From NCBI RefSeq assembly GCF_001687325.1, contig NZ_LZRD01000018.1, positions 62,001 through 126,000 on the forward strand: a DNA stretch of 64,000 nucleotides. The letters run 5' to 3'. This document shows positions 42,752 through 51,599 of this stretch, one piece after another. A model generated the notes under the pieces. It was given only the letters and a program-made list of their open reading frames with translations, searched no databases and was not told the DNA's origin. The stretch comes from Streptomyces sp. PTY087I2 (GTDB taxonomy: Bacteria > Actinomycetota > Actinomycetes > Streptomycetales > Streptomycetaceae). A program made the position numbers and the translations under genes. Numbering within the stretch: the stretch's first letter is position 1; every line of letters starts with the position of its first letter.

Positions 42752-43747
42752 CTAACCCGCCCCGCCCTCCGCCGCCACGATCGCGTCCCGGTACGCCCGG
42801 GCCGCCGCGCGCAGGGCGGCCTCCGGGTCGGTGCCGTTCGCCTCGGCTTCCACGGCCAGGGCGAGCAGGTCGTAGCCGATGGTGTCGCCTGTCGGCAGGG
42901 GGACGTCCAGGTCGGACGCGCGGACGCGGCTCGCCAGCTTTGCGGCCAGGGCCAGGCCGGGCTGGCCCAGGGGGACGCCGTCGGTGACCGAGGTGCGCTG
43001 CTTCTCGATCGCCTTCGTGCGCAGCCAGTGCGCGTGGACGTCCTCGGGGGTCTCCGCCGTCTCGTCGCCGAAGACGTGCGGGTGGCGGTGGATCAGCTTC
43101 TCGACCAGGCCGCCCGCCACGTCGTCGATGGCGAAGGGCTCCTCGGGGTCCTCCTCCGCGATGCGCGCGTGGAAGACGACCTGGAGCAGGACGTCGCCCA
43201 GCTCCTCACGCAGTGCGTCCCGGTCGCCGACCTCGATCGCCTCGACCAGTTCGTACGCCTCCTCGATCGCGTACTTGGCGAGGCCCCGGTGCGTCTTCTG
43301 CGAAGTCCAGGGGCACACCTGGCGGATCCGGTCCATGACCTGGACCAGGTCGAGGAGGCGGGCGCCGGGCAGATCGTAGGAGCCGGGGAGCAGTTCCAGG
43401 TCCGGCATGGCCACCCGGCCGGAGCCGCCGAGGCGGGCCAGGCCGTCGGTGAGGGGGCCGTTGCCCTCGCCGCCGGTCAGGACGACGACCGTCCGGCCGC
43501 CCGCGCAGTCCGCGACCAGCTCGTCCGCGGAGGGCGTGGTGTGTTCGACGCGTACGCCCGCCTCGCGGAGGTAGGGCAGCTGCGGCTGGTCCGGGTCCGC
43601 GGTGAGGACGCGGTCGGCGGCGTGCAGCGTCTGCCAGGCCGGCCAGGACAGCAGGCCGGGCGCGACCCGGTGGCTGGCGGTGAGCAGGACGATGCGGCCG
43701 GGGTCGGCGGGGGTCTCGACGGAGGCGTCGGGGGCTTCGGCGTTCAC
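42752..43747 (-). CDS. mazG: Nucleoside triphosphate pyrophosphohydrolase MazG
   Basis: 331 aa, GTG at 43747. The N-terminal about 110 residues form a Rossmann-like extra domain (IVLLTASHRVAPGLLSWPAW) common in Streptomyces MazG. The catalytic MazG domain follows: LDLVQVMDRIRQVCPWTSQKTH, EEAYELVEAIE and EELGDVLLQVVFHARIA, supplying the EExxE and ExxD metal ligands; a second, weaker MazG-like repeat includes VEKLIHRHPHVFGDE. Hydrolyses NTPs to NMPs, a housekeeping or stringent-response role. Confidence 0.93.
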   Translation of the reverse strand: MNAEAPDASVETPADPGRIVLLTASHRVAPGLLSWPAWQTLHAADRVLTADPDQPQLPYLREAGVRVEHTTPSADELVADCAGGRTVVVLTGGEGNGPLTDGLARLGGSGRVAMPDLELLPGSYDLPGARLLDLVQVMDRIRQVCPWTSQKTHRGLAKYAIEEAYELVEAIEVGDRDALREELGDVLLQVVFHARIAEEDPEEPFAIDDVAGGLVEKLIHRHPHVFGDETAETPEDVHAHWLRTKAIEKQRTSVTDGVPLGQPGLALAAKLASRVRASDLDVPLPTGDTIGYDLLALAVEAEANGTDPEAALRAAARAYRDAIVAAEGGAG

Positions 43748-43860
43748 CCTGCGAACCTACCTCCGGAAGGGGACCTGCCTCCGGCCCGTCGGTCCCGAGA
43801 GAGGGAACCCGCCTCCGGCTCCGCGAGCAGCCGACGGGCCGCCCTGCGCAGCCGGGACGG

Positions 43861-44514
43861 TCAGGCCTCCGTCGGCTGCTCCGGGGTGAACTCGGTGCGC
43901 TGCGTGATCCACGGCGCGCTGTAGTTGCCGAGCTGCATCTTCTGGTCGTCCCAGGCGCCGAAGCGCGGGTTCACGTCGATGTCGAGGGCCTTCGACGCCT
44001 TCGTGAGGGCCTCGCCGACGACCTGCTGGCCGGCGGGCGTGCCCAGGTCCGCGCCGAGTGCGCGGGCCAGCTTCGGGAGCTGGACCTCCTGGCGCATGTC
44101 GGCGTCGATCTGGTCCGGGGCCACCCAGCGCTGCTGGAGCATCATCGCCTCGAACTGCTCCTCGCCGCCCTGCTGGGCGAGGCCGGCCTGCCGCATCTCC
44201 TGGATCTCCTTGCGGGAGACCGTGACCCCCGCGTCCGCGGCGGCGCGGTCGAGGATCCGGCCGAAGATCAGCCCGTGCAGCTTGGCGCGGTTGAGCTGGC
44301 CCGACTTGTTCACCAGCTGGGCCGCCTGCGGGGAGTTCTCCTGGGCGGTCCGGACCTCCGCGGCCCGCTCCTGGACCGCCGCCACCGTGATCCGCTCGCC
44401 GCCCACGACGGCCGCGGCACCGGGGTGGGCCTGGTTGCCGCAGGCCGCGAGGAGCGGCGCGGAGACGAGCGTTGCGGCGAGGACGACGAGCGCGGTGCGA
44501 CGACGGCGGTGCAA
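43861..44514 (-). CDS. SurA-N-like lipoprotein
   Basis: 217 aa from TTG 44514, chosen because GGGAGG sits at ideal distance; an in-frame upstream start at 44550 has no site. Lipoprotein signal peptide with lipobox LLAAC. The mature part resembles the SurA N-terminal chaperone domain: ERITVAAVQERAAEVRTAQ, LNRAKLHGLIFGRILDRAAAD, then VSRKEIQEMRQ; no PPIase domain follows. Probably helps fold exported proteins at the membrane. Next to mazG, as is common in Streptomyces. Confidence 0.82.
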   Translation of the reverse strand: MHRRRRTALVVLAATLVSAPLLAACGNQAHPGAAAVVGGERITVAAVQERAAEVRTAQENSPQAAQLVNKSGQLNRAKLHGLIFGRILDRAAADAGVTVSRKEIQEMRQAGLAQQGGEEQFEAMMLQQRWVAPDQIDADMRQEVQLPKLARALGADLGTPAGQQVVGEALTKASKALDIDVNPRFGAWDDQKMQLGNYSAPWITQRTEFTPEQPTEA

Positions 44515-44636
44515 AGGAGCCTCCCGGGGAGAGTTTGTGCATCGGTGCACAAAGCCTTGCGGTGATCGATGTTAGGCAGTGGATGTGGTGCGTGCCACTG
44601 ATTCGACCAACGATTCCGGAGGAGTTGGGGATGTGG

Positions 44637-46307
44637 TCAGCCGCCGCGGACGTCCCGCTGGTGGCTGAGCAGGCGGCGCAGGTCCATGGGCAGCGGGTGG
44701 TGCGGCCCGTAGGTACGCTCGGCGTCGTACAGCAGCGCCTGGAGCTGGGCCCGGCCCGCGGTGTGGTCGCCGACCGCCAGGAGCAGTTGTCCGATGCGGT
44801 GCCGGATGTCGAGGGCGCGGCCGGGGTCGGCGGTGATCGGCCCGTAGGCGTTCTCGTAGTACGGGAGGACCGCGCGGTACTCGACCAGCGCGGCCCCGGC
44901 CTCGCCGAGCTGTTCCAGGCACTGGGCCGCGTCGTAACGGAACTGGAGGGCCTGGGGGTCGGCCGGGCCCGCCTCGGCGGTGCGGTCCTCGGCGAGGCGG
45001 CGCAGCTCGGGCAGGGCGCGGCGGTACTGGCCGTCGTCCATGAGCGTGGCGGCGTACTGCTTGCGCAGGATGCGGACGACCGGTGAGTGCTCGCCGTGTT
45101 CGGCGGCGGCGGCCGGGAGGGTGGCGCCGAGTACGTCCACGGCCTGGGTGATCCGGCCCTCGCCGAGCAGCTTCTTCACCTCGTCCACGGCCCGCGCGAC
45201 GTCCAGCCTGCCGGGCGGCGGGGTGGCGGGGCGGGCAGGGACGGCCGGGACCGGGGTCGAGGCCGGGGACGGGAGGACGGCCAGGGGCGGGGTGAAGGAC
45301 GGCGGGCCGCCGAGGGCCGGCCGCGTCGCGGCGGAGACGGGCGGCGGCGCGGCGAACGTGGCGGGCGCGGGCACGGGGGCCGGGGTGGCGGCCCGGTCCG
45401 GCCAGGGGGCGTGCGGCCGCAGGAACGGCCGGGTCGGGTCGAGCGGCCCGGCGGGGGTGCCGTGCTTCGGCAGCAGCGGGGCCAGCTCCTCGTACACCTC
45501 CTGCGCGGAGGCGGGCCTGTCCTGCGGGTCCTTCGCGAGCAGCCGCAGGACGAGGGCCTCCAGCGCGACGGGCACCTCGGGGCGCTTCTGCCGGACCGGG
45601 ACCGGGGCCTCGTAGAGGTGGCGGTGCAGGACGCCGAGCGCGGTGGACCCGGCGAACGGCACGTCACCGCTGAGGAGTTCGTGCAGGACGACCCCGAGGG
45701 CGTACAGGTCGGTGCGCGGGCCGACCGCGCCGCCCATCGCCTGCTCGGGGGCCATGTAGGCCGGGGAACCGATGGGCGAACCGGTGTGCGTGAGGCGGGT
45801 GGTGTCGGTGTCGAGGACGGAGGCGACGCCGAGGTCGAGGACGGTGAGGGTGCCGTCGGGGCGGACCATCACGTTCCGGGGCTTGAGGTCCCGGTGGACG
45901 ATCGGCACGGCGTGCACCGCGCAGAGCACCGCGCAGAGCTGGGCGGCGACCGCGACGGCCCACGGCCAGGGGTACGGGTCCTGCCCGGCCAGATGGTCGG
46001 CGAGGTCGGCGCCCTCGACGTACTGCATGACGAGGTAGAGGTCGTCGCCGTCGCTGCCCGCGTCGTGGACGGTGACCAGGCCCGGGTGGTCGACCTGGGC
46101 GGTGACCCGGCACTCCCGGACGAACCGGCTGCGCAGTTCGTCGGCCGCGTCGCTGCCGGTGGGCCCGGCGACCCGGTCGGGGCGCAGCAGCTTCACGGCG
46201 ACGCGGCGGTCGAGGCGCCGGTCGTACGCCGTCCACACCTGGCCCATGCCGCCCTGGCCGAGGATGGCCGCCAGCTCGTACCGGTCGGCGATGGTCCGCC
46301 CGCTCAC
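44637..46307 (-). CDS. Soluble Ser/Thr protein kinase with C-terminal helical repeats
   Basis: 556 aa, GTG at 46307 overlapping the previous stop (GTGA). Hanks-type kinase: LGQGGMGQVW (P-loop), VAVKLLR, HRDLKPRNVM (catalytic loop), DLGVAS in place of DFG, SPAYMAPEQ. No membrane helix or PASTA repeats. A Pro/Ala-rich linker (about 285-375) leads to a helical region (GRITQAVDVLGATLPAAAAEH to LRRLLSHQRD) that looks like TPRs. The coupled upstream gene encodes a membrane protein that could tether or sense for it. Targets unknown. Confidence 0.9.
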   Translation of the reverse strand: MSGRTIADRYELAAILGQGGMGQVWTAYDRRLDRRVAVKLLRPDRVAGPTGSDAADELRSRFVRECRVTAQVDHPGLVTVHDAGSDGDDLYLVMQYVEGADLADHLAGQDPYPWPWAVAVAAQLCAVLCAVHAVPIVHRDLKPRNVMVRPDGTLTVLDLGVASVLDTDTTRLTHTGSPIGSPAYMAPEQAMGGAVGPRTDLYALGVVLHELLSGDVPFAGSTALGVLHRHLYEAPVPVRQKRPEVPVALEALVLRLLAKDPQDRPASAQEVYEELAPLLPKHGTPAGPLDPTRPFLRPHAPWPDRAATPAPVPAPATFAAPPPVSAATRPALGGPPSFTPPLAVLPSPASTPVPAVPARPATPPPGRLDVARAVDEVKKLLGEGRITQAVDVLGATLPAAAAEHGEHSPVVRILRKQYAATLMDDGQYRRALPELRRLAEDRTAEAGPADPQALQFRYDAAQCLEQLGEAGAALVEYRAVLPYYENAYGPITADPGRALDIRHRIGQLLLAVGDHTAGRAQLQALLYDAERTYGPHHPLPMDLRRLLSHQRDVRGG

Positions 46308-46930
46308 CGGCCCTCGCCGTCCCTGCTGTCCTTGTTCCCCTTACGGAGGTAGTCGCTCAGCTCGTCCAGCTCGGCCCGGACCTGGTCGAGGCGCTGGGGC
46401 GCGGGCGTGGGGGTGGGCGGGGTGGTCGGCGCGGTGTACGGGTTGGGCTGCTGACGCTGCTGAGGCTGAGGCTGGTGCTGTTGGGGCTGGTGCGGCTGGT
46501 GTTGGGCGAGGTGCTGCTGGTGGTACGGGAGCGGGGGCGCCGGGTGCGTGGGCGCGCCGTACGGGACCGGGGCGCCGAGGGCGTTGTAGTGCCGTATCTC
46601 CGTGTACAGGTAGTAGGTGATCACCCCGGCCAGCAGGCCGACGACCCAGAACAGCATGAACACCGCCGCCGCGTCCGACATCTCGTCGGGGTCGTCCGGT
46701 GTGGCCATGATGAAGGCGAACAGCCCGATGGTGAGGGCGATCACGACCACCAGCAGGAACCAGTCGCGCGGCCTGCGGGTGACGATCGCGAGCCGCAGCA
46801 TCGCCGCCCAGCCCAACAGGCCGCAGCTCAGCACGGTCACCACGACGAGGATCACGCGCACCGTCGTGAGCGTCGCCGGGGACGGCCGCGATGTCGTCGG
46901 CTGCTGCGGCATGGGGCCGTAGCCGTGCAT
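46304..46930 (-). CDS. Membrane protein with Gln/Pro/His-rich tail, kinase-linked
   Basis: 208 aa, ATG at 46930 with CCCAGGAGCAGC. About four hydrophobic segments: VRVILVVVTVLSCGLLGWAA, DWFLLVVVIALTIGLFAFIM, AVFMLFWVVGLLAGVITYYL. The region after about residue 135 is dominated by H, Q and P (HQPHQPQQHQPQ type), then Pro/Thr and a short charged end. Overlaps the kinase gene by 4 bases, so the two products probably work together. No family recognised. Confidence 0.78.
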   Translation of the reverse strand: MHGYGPMPQQPTTSRPSPATLTTVRVILVVVTVLSCGLLGWAAMLRLAIVTRRPRDWFLLVVVIALTIGLFAFIMATPDDPDEMSDAAAVFMLFWVVGLLAGVITYYLYTEIRHYNALGAPVPYGAPTHPAPPLPYHQQHLAQHQPHQPQQHQPQPQQRQQPNPYTAPTTPPTPTPAPQRLDQVRAELDELSDYLRKGNKDSRDGEGR

Positions 46931-47070
46931 GTGCTGCTCCTGGGAGGCGTATGTCGGACGTGTGGGGTGAGCGTATACACCTCCGCCGACCGGCTGAGCC
47001 GGTTGTACCCGACGTTGTGCCCAACCGTTGCAGTTCGCCTCGTCCGGGCGGTCCCCACGGCCTCCGGGCC

Positions 47071-48135
47071 CTACCGGTGCAGCAGGTCCGCGCCGATGCC
47101 GGCCACGGTGGCCGCCCCGGCCAGGGCCATGGCCGTCCGCAGCTGGCTCCGGTAGGAGTCCAGCAGCGACGCCACGCCGTCGGCGCCGTCCAGCGCCAGG
47201 GCCCAGAGCACCGGACGGCCGATCAGAACGCCGTGCGCGCCAAGGGCCAGCGCGGCCAGGACGTCCGTGCCGGTCTCGATGCCGCCGTCGGCCAGCACCG
47301 GAACCCGGTCCCCGACCGCCGCCGCCACCGCGGGCAGCGCGTCGGCGCTCGGCATCGCCCGGTCCAGCTGACGGCCACCGTGGTTGGAGACGATGACGCC
47401 CGCCGCCCCCGCCGCCGCACAGGCCTGTGCGTCGTCCGCCCGGAGCACCCCTTTGACCAGTACCGGCAGACCGGAAATCCGGCGCAGCTCGGCGATGGCG
47501 CCGAACCCGACCGACGGGTCCTGCTCCCAGCCGGGCAGCCGGGTGGCGACCCCCACCGACCGGCACAGCTCGTCGTCCCGCGGCAGCGGGAGCGGGAGCC
47601 CGCCGGTGTCCCGGGGCGGCACGTAGGGGGCGTCGACGGTCAGGACGAGGGCCCGTGCCCCCGCCGCCGTCGCCCGCTCCACCTGACGGCGGGTGAGATC
47701 GGGGTCCCGCAGCCAGTAGACCTGGTACCACCACGGCCCCGCCACCGCCGCGACGTCCTCCGGGTGCCGGGTCGCCCGGGAGGAGAGCACCATCAGTGAA
47801 CCGGCCGCCGCCGCCCCCGCCGCGGTGGCCGTCTCGCCCTCGTCGTGGGCCATCCGGTGAAAGGCGGTCGGGCCCACCAGCACAGGGGCGGCGAGCCTGC
47901 TGCCGAGCAGCTCCGTGCCGGTGTCGACGGCCGACACGTCCCGCAGCACCCGCGGGGCGAACCGCCGGGTCCGCCAGGCCCCGGCCGCCTCCGCCACACT
48001 GATCCCCTCGTCGGCCCCCGCGGCGTAGAACGCGTGCGCCCCGGGCGGCAGTACGGCCCGGGCGCGCTCGGCCAGCCCCCGGCCCGCGGTGACCGAAGGA
48101 CCGGTCGTCCGCGGTCGTGCGGCGTCGGTCGTCAT
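47071..48135 (-). CDS. FMN-dependent alpha-hydroxy acid oxidase/dehydrogenase
   Basis: 354 aa, ATG at 48135, 1 bp after the upstream ATP-grasp stop. TIM-barrel flavoprotein: RRFAPRVLRDVSAVDTGTEL, PVLVGPTAFHRMAHDEGE, STRAT-like LSSRATRHPEDVAA, LVLTVDAPYVPPRD, and the active-site IVSNHGGRQLD with the catalytic His-Gly-Gly-Arg, then PVLADGGIETGTDVL for the FMN phosphate. Oxidises an alpha-hydroxy acid to an alpha-keto acid. Last gene of the twelve-gene cluster; with the class IV aminotransferase it could build an unusual alpha-amino acid. Substrate unknown. Confidence 0.9.
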   Translation of the reverse strand: MTTDAARPRTTGPSVTAGRGLAERARAVLPPGAHAFYAAGADEGISVAEAAGAWRTRRFAPRVLRDVSAVDTGTELLGSRLAAPVLVGPTAFHRMAHDEGETATAAGAAAAGSLMVLSSRATRHPEDVAAVAGPWWYQVYWLRDPDLTRRQVERATAAGARALVLTVDAPYVPPRDTGGLPLPLPRDDELCRSVGVATRLPGWEQDPSVGFGAIAELRRISGLPVLVKGVLRADDAQACAAAGAAGVIVSNHGGRQLDRAMPSADALPAVAAAVGDRVPVLADGGIETGTDVLAALALGAHGVLIGRPVLWALALDGADGVASLLDSYRSQLRTAMALAGAATVAGIGADLLHR

Positions 48136-48136
48136 G

Positions 48137-49411
48137 TCAGACCCACTCCGCGGCGGCGGACCCGGCGCCGCCGGACACCCGTACGGTGAAGTCCAGCCCG
48201 AGCGCGGCGCTCCGCGCCCGTTCGACCGCTTCCGCCTCGTCCGCTCCCCTGGCCCGGACGAACGCGGCGCGGGACTCGGAACTCTCCAGCCCGCCCACCT
48301 CGTCGCCCGGCTCCAGCAGGGCCTCGACGGCGACGACGTCCGGCAGTTCGGCCGCCTCCGCGAGCCCGCCGATCGAGTCCAGCCGGCCGCGCGCCTGCGG
48401 TACCGCGAACCAGATCGCCTCCGGGCGCCGGTCCACGGTCGGGTCGGCCAGGGCGGTACGGATGTCGTCCAGCACCGGCAGACCGAGCGTCTGGCGGGCC
48501 ACGCAGGAGATCAGGTCCACCCCGGTGACGTCCTGAACGAGGTAGGGAATCTCGTCGCCGGCGAGCCGCACATGGGTCTCGATGACCCGGGGGCCCTCCT
48601 TGGTCAGCACCACCTCGGTGTGGGTGATCCCGTAGCCGATCTCCAGGGCGTCGAGCAGCGCCCGGACGTAGCCGTGCACTGCCTCGGTCTCGTCCTCGGA
48701 CAGTGCGGCGGGGACGACGTGCCCGAGTTCGACGAAACCCACCGGGTCGGAGAACTTGCGGGTGATCGCCACGATCACGTGCTCGCCGTCCTCGGAGAAC
48801 GCCTCGACGCTGAACTGGGGCCCTTCGTGGAAGCGTTCCACCAGCACGCCCGCGTCCGGGATGAGCGCGAAGTCGGCCGAGGCCCGCGCGAAGGCCGCGT
48901 CAGCCTCCTCGGCGTCGCGCACCACCGAGACGCCGAAACTGCCCGCACCCTGGGCGGGTTTCACGACGCACGGGGTGCCGTGCTCGTCGAGGAACGCCCG
49001 CAGCGCAGCGGCGTCGGGCACCCTGGCCACCGGCGTCGTGTCGACCCCGGTCTCCGCCAGTCGCCGGCGCATCGCGTGCTTGTCGTGCACCCACGCGACG
49101 GTCCGCGGGCTGTGGCAGGGCAGCCCCAGCGCGTCGGCGACGGCGGCCGCGCGGTCCTGGTCCCGCTCGCCGAACGTGCCGACCCGGGTGAACGGGTGGC
49201 GGGCGTGCACCGCGGCGGCCAGCGCCACCCACTCCTCGTCGGGTGCTCCGCTGCGCAGGCCGATGATCCGGTCGTGCTGGGCGGGCTTGCGGATCTTGGG
49301 CACGAGGTCGAGTCGGCACAGGATCGTGGTGGCGGTGCCGGGGCCGCCGGTCTCGCGGATCAGGCCGGGGATCTCCCGCCCGCCGCCGACGATGAGGACA
49401 TGTTCGGTCAT
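48137..49411 (-). CDS. ATP-grasp ligase (first of two)
   Basis: 424 aa, ATG at 49411 with ATGA overlap. N-terminal Rossmann-like part (EHVLIVGGGREIPGLI), then the ATP-grasp domain: PCVVKPAQGAGSFGVSVV (ATP-binding Lys), VLVERFHEGPQFSVEAFSED, and metal-binding HTEVVLTKEGPRVIETHVRL with an E-x-H-x-R ending. Closest in style to amino-acid/dipeptide ligases of the BacD/L-amino-acid ligase group, which join a carboxylate to an amine through an acyl phosphate. Probable peptide-bond former in this cluster. Confidence 0.85.
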   Translation of the reverse strand: MTEHVLIVGGGREIPGLIRETGGPGTATTILCRLDLVPKIRKPAQHDRIIGLRSGAPDEEWVALAAAVHARHPFTRVGTFGERDQDRAAAVADALGLPCHSPRTVAWVHDKHAMRRRLAETGVDTTPVARVPDAAALRAFLDEHGTPCVVKPAQGAGSFGVSVVRDAEEADAAFARASADFALIPDAGVLVERFHEGPQFSVEAFSEDGEHVIVAITRKFSDPVGFVELGHVVPAALSEDETEAVHGYVRALLDALEIGYGITHTEVVLTKEGPRVIETHVRLAGDEIPYLVQDVTGVDLISCVARQTLGLPVLDDIRTALADPTVDRRPEAIWFAVPQARGRLDSIGGLAEAAELPDVVAVEALLEPGDEVGGLESSESRAAFVRARGADEAEAVERARSAALGLDFTVRVSGGAGSAAAEWV

Positions 49412-50850
49412 GACTCCACCTCGGAGAGTGTCGGAGTGGTCGGGGTGTCGGTGGGAGCCGGAGAGCCGGTGGCCCTCGCGGTGGCGGCGGGCGCCGGGGC
49501 GGGGGCGTGGTCGACGGCGGGCTCCGGCCGGGGGCCGCCGGTGGCGCGCAGGCCGAGACCCGCGAGCAGGAACACTCCGGCCAGCAGGGCCCAGCCGGCC
49601 GTCCCCAGGGGCAGCACCACAGCGGTCATCAGGACCGGCCCCACGATCTGCTGGCCGGTGACGCCCAGGCTGAAGGTCGCCAGGTAGCGGGCGCGGGCGG
49701 GGGCCGGTGACATGTCGTACGACAGGTTCCAGACCGCGACGGAGTGCACGTTCTCGCCCACCGTCAGCAGGACCACCGCGATCACCGCGAAGGCCGCGGC
49801 GGGCCAGGCCGGGACGTGCTCCGCGCCCGCGAACACCCCGCAGGACAGCAGCAGCGGGACCAGTGCGAACCAGATGAGCCGCAGCGCCCGGGCGGTGGTG
49901 TCGGCGAACTTCGCCACGTACACCTGGAGCACCACGGTGAGCACCGTGTTCACGGCGAGGAGCACCGAGACCGCCGAAGCGGGCGCCGAGGTGGCCGTGG
50001 TCAGCCACAGCGGCAGCAGCAGGAAGAGCACCGAGTCGTGCAGGGAAAGGATCCCGTTGGAGACGGTGAACAGCAGGAAGCGCAGGTCCAGGAACGGGCT
50101 GCGCACCGGGGCCGGTTCGGGGTCCGGCTCTGCGGCTGTCTCCTCGGCGAGCGGCACGGCCTTCTTCACCGTGACGGCCCCCGCCGGGTCCTCCACCCTT
50201 CGGCGCAGCCGCTCGACGACCAGCGCGATCACGAAGAACGTGAGGGCGTTGCCGAGGAACAGGGCGGCGAACGCGGCCCGGTGCTCGATCGCGAGCACCG
50301 CTCCGGCCAGCAGGAATCCGGCGGTGAGTCCGATGTTGCGCACCGAACGGATGGAGGCCATGGTGCGGGCCTGGTTCTCGCCGCCCTCGATAAGTCCGAC
50401 CACGACCTGCTGCAACGGCGAGCAGCCTCGGTCCAGGGCGGTGAGGACGCAGGTCAGGACGGCGTACGGCCAGAAGCTGTCGACCAGCGCGAAGCCCGCG
50501 TACCCCACGCCCCGGGCCGCGAGCAGGATGACGTAGACACGGGTGGGTCCGACGCGGTCGGCCAGTCGGCCGAAGGGCACCGGGCTGATCAGTCCGATGA
50601 TGCTCGCGATGGAGATCACCGCGCCCACCTGGGTGGCCGGGATCCCGACGACGGTGACGAAGTAGAGCGTGGAGGCGGCCAGGAACATGCCGGAGCCGAC
50701 GGAGTCGGCGACGGCTCCGGCGGCCAGCTTCCGGCCGGCCGACGTCCGGGGCAGGATGGCGAGCGCGAGGCGCAGGATCCGGCCGGCAGGCCGGTCCGCC
50801 GCCCCGTCCGTTCCCGGGCCGGACGACCGGCTCGCAGGGGACTCGCTCAT
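49408..50850 (-). CDS. MFS transporter
   Basis: 480 aa, ATG at 50850 overlapping the previous stop. About 12 hydrophobic segments with MFS features: LISPVPFGRLADRVGPTRVYV (loop 2-3 motif A) and a long central cytoplasmic loop near residues 210-245. The last about 50 residues are Pro/Thr/Ala-rich. In the middle of the biosynthetic operon it most likely exports the product and may give self-resistance. Confidence 0.9.
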   Translation of the reverse strand: MSESPASRSSGPGTDGAADRPAGRILRLALAILPRTSAGRKLAAGAVADSVGSGMFLAASTLYFVTVVGIPATQVGAVISIASIIGLISPVPFGRLADRVGPTRVYVILLAARGVGYAGFALVDSFWPYAVLTCVLTALDRGCSPLQQVVVGLIEGGENQARTMASIRSVRNIGLTAGFLLAGAVLAIEHRAAFAALFLGNALTFFVIALVVERLRRRVEDPAGAVTVKKAVPLAEETAAEPDPEPAPVRSPFLDLRFLLFTVSNGILSLHDSVLFLLLPLWLTTATSAPASAVSVLLAVNTVLTVVLQVYVAKFADTTARALRLIWFALVPLLLSCGVFAGAEHVPAWPAAAFAVIAVVLLTVGENVHSVAVWNLSYDMSPAPARARYLATFSLGVTGQQIVGPVLMTAVVLPLGTAGWALLAGVFLLAGLGLRATGGPRPEPAVDHAPAPAPAATARATGSPAPTDTPTTPTLSEVES

Positions 50851-51599
50851 CCGGCACCGCCCTCCTGGGCCGGGCCCCCGGCGGCGAAGGCCCCGATCCA
50901 GGCCGCCAGCTCACCGGTCCGGCGGACATGAACGGCGGTGGCCGCCTCCGGTGGGGGCAGCCGCAGCCAGTTCCAGGCGTATCTGCGGGCCGCGTTGACC
51001 AGTTGCTCGGCGTCGTTCCCGCCCCGGGCTCGCGCCTGGGCGAGGAGCGCGGCGGTCAGCCGAATCCGGGCGACGCGGTCCACCAGGACCCAGCCGCCCG
51101 CCACCGTGCAGGCGGGATCGGCGCCGGCCCACTCGGCGCGGACGGAGACCAGACCGCGCAGGGCTTCGTCCGCGATGTCCCAGGCACCGGCGGCCCGGCC
51201 GTCCGGCCGGCCCCCGAGCCCCGCCCGCAGCAGGGCGCACACCGCGTCGTAGTGGTCCGGTTCGGCGAGGCGGGTGACGATCCGGGCGACCTCCCGGTGG
51301 GCGGCCTCCAGGGACGGCCCGCCGTCCAGCCGTGTTCCGGTCCGGGACAGGGTCCGTACGACGTCGTCCTCGACGGCCCGGCACACGCAGGCGTCGACGG
51401 ACCGGGCCGCCGCGTCATGACCGCCCTCGTCGTCCGCCGGCCGGGCGACGGCGGCGCGTGCGGCGGCCAGGTCGATGAGCCGGTCGCAGATCTCCTCGTT
51501 CAGCGACTCCTGCCCCGCTCGCAGCGGGGGAAGCCCGGCGGCGGCGGCCTCCAGCCGCGCCGCCGCCCGCTTCGACGCGCTGAGGACCTCGCCGGTCAC
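50847..51599 (-). CDS. Unknown helical protein in biosynthetic cluster
   Basis: 250 aa, GTG at 51599 with GTGA overlap to the aminotransferase stop. Strongly helical: AARLEAAAAGLPPLRAGQES, ICDRLIDLAAARAAVARPAD, EAAHREVARIVTRLAEPDHYD, and a C-terminal RRYAWNWLRLPPPEAATAV. Contains the pattern VDACVCRAVEDDV with two Cys. No enzyme motif or membrane segment recognised. Conservation of the overlaps suggests that it is part of the pathway. Confidence 0.7.
   Translation of the reverse strand: MTGEVLSASKRAAARLEAAAAGLPPLRAGQESLNEEICDRLIDLAAARAAVARPADDEGGHDAAARSVDACVCRAVEDDVVRTLSRTGTRLDGGPSLEAAHREVARIVTRLAEPDHYDAVCALLRAGLGGRPDGRAAGAWDIADEALRGLVSVRAEWAGADPACTVAGGWVLVDRVARIRLTAALLAQARARGGNDAEQLVNAARRYAWNWLRLPPPEAATAVHVRRTGELAAWIGAFAAGGPAQEGGAG

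Noticed and set aside
43782..43841. Inverted repeat CGGCCCGTCGG / CCGACGGGCCG
   Set aside because: Only 11 bp with a 38-nt loop; too weak to call a terminator.
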